Origin: Burkholderiales bacterium
GTDB taxonomy: Bacteria > Pseudomonadota > Gammaproteobacteria > Burkholderiales > Burkholderiaceae_C
Length of the DNA: 64,000 bases
Assembly: GCA_028868895.1 (NCBI GenBank)
Contig: JAGWTP010000005.1
Coordinates: 1-64,000, forward strand
Direction of reading: 5' to 3'
The translations under genes were made by a program, and so were the position numbers. The notes beneath the pieces are model-generated. The model saw nothing but the letters and a program-made list of their open reading frames with translations. It did not search any database and was not told where the DNA came from. Below are positions 63,915 through 64,000 of the stretch, one piece after another. The stretch's first letter is position 1. Every line of letters begins with the position of its first letter.

Positions 63915-64000
63915 CGCCGGCGGTTCTGCACCCGCGGGCGCTGCGCGACCAGCAGGGCGAGGTCTGGTACCACCGCAAGGAGGGTGGCACTCGTCTGGCG
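63911..64000 (+). CDS. parE: ParE/RelE-like toxin, 3' end outside the window
   Basis: Only the first 30 codons are visible. The TTG at 63911 overlaps the antitoxin stop as TTGA, the normal coupling of these modules. The frame reads (M)TPAVLHPRALRDQQGEVW and then YHRKEGGTRLA. The pattern HPRALRDQQGEVWYHR resembles the N-terminus of ParE toxins. The identification rests on this short segment and on the antitoxin beside it. Confidence 0.6.
   Translation, partial: MTPAVLHPRALRDQQGEVWYHRKEGGTRLA

Overview
The window is gene-dense, high-GC DNA with almost no intergenic space, many start/stop overlaps (ATGA, GTGA, TTGA) and a strongly Burkholderiales (Betaproteobacteria) gene set. Supporting signs are a PPi-type phosphofructokinase, a tryptophanyl-tRNA synthetase with a DUF1508/YegP-like C-terminal domain, and the core order trxB - regulator - ftsK - lolA ... 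rarA. The style resembles Leptothrix/Rubrivivax/Sphaerotilus relatives, but I cannot name a genus. No transposase, prophage or CRISPR array is visible.

Region 1 (1-18.9 kb). After the end of argF and a small unknown gene comes an aryl-polyene (APE)-type pigment locus in two convergent operons. The plus operon (1649-13699) encodes an acyl carrier protein, COG4648 membrane protein, AMP-ligase, hotdog dehydratase, LpxL-like acyltransferase, LolA-like carrier, MMPL exporter, polysaccharide-deacetylase-like protein, methyltransferase, ketosynthase, ketosynthase-like chain-length factor, second dehydratase and ketoreductase. The minus operon (18834-13728) encodes an FAD-dependent halogenase, a MipA/OmpV outer-membrane protein, a PlsC-type acyltransferase, a family-2 glycosyltransferase and an unknown Tat/lipoprotein. 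Together they predict a halogenated, membrane-anchored aryl polyene comparable to xanthomonadin. This is the most interesting system in the window.

Region 2 (19-24.2 kb). livH-M-G-F encodes a branched-chain amino-acid-type ABC importer with no binding-protein gene beside it. It is followed on its 5' side by rarA.

Region 3 (24.3-38.6 kb). A complete lipid A aminoarabinose (Ara4N) locus, with arnT, one SMR flippase subunit, arnB, arnC, a split arnA (formyltransferase and decarboxylase as two genes), arnD and ugd, sits inside the otherwise conserved lolA-rarA neighbourhood. Then come lolA, ftsK, a Crp/Fnr regulator, trxB, and rpmB-rpmG with a terminator.

Region 4 (38.6-48.5 kb). Housekeeping genes: acyl desaturase, rsmB-like rRNA methyltransferase, purN, two convergent and very different tryptophanyl-tRNA synthetases (one of the Fe-S, Thermotoga-like type), a ridA-family gene, plsY, ybaK and gshA.

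Region 5 (48.6-57.5 kb). An SMP-30 family gene is followed by an arsenic operon (arsR-arsI-arsC-acr3) whose promoter and start codon lie on a perfect 32-bp palindrome. Next is a secreted phosphodiesterase/unknown-protein pair preceded by a Pho-box-like promoter, a TonB-like membrane protein, an acetyltransferase and an alpha/beta hydrolase.

Region 6 (57.5-64 kb). prfB with its programmed +1 frameshift, a HAD phosphatase, pepN, PPi-type phosphofructokinase, tRNA-Thr(CGT), and the start of a parD-parE toxin-antitoxin module that may carry a frameshifted antitoxin.
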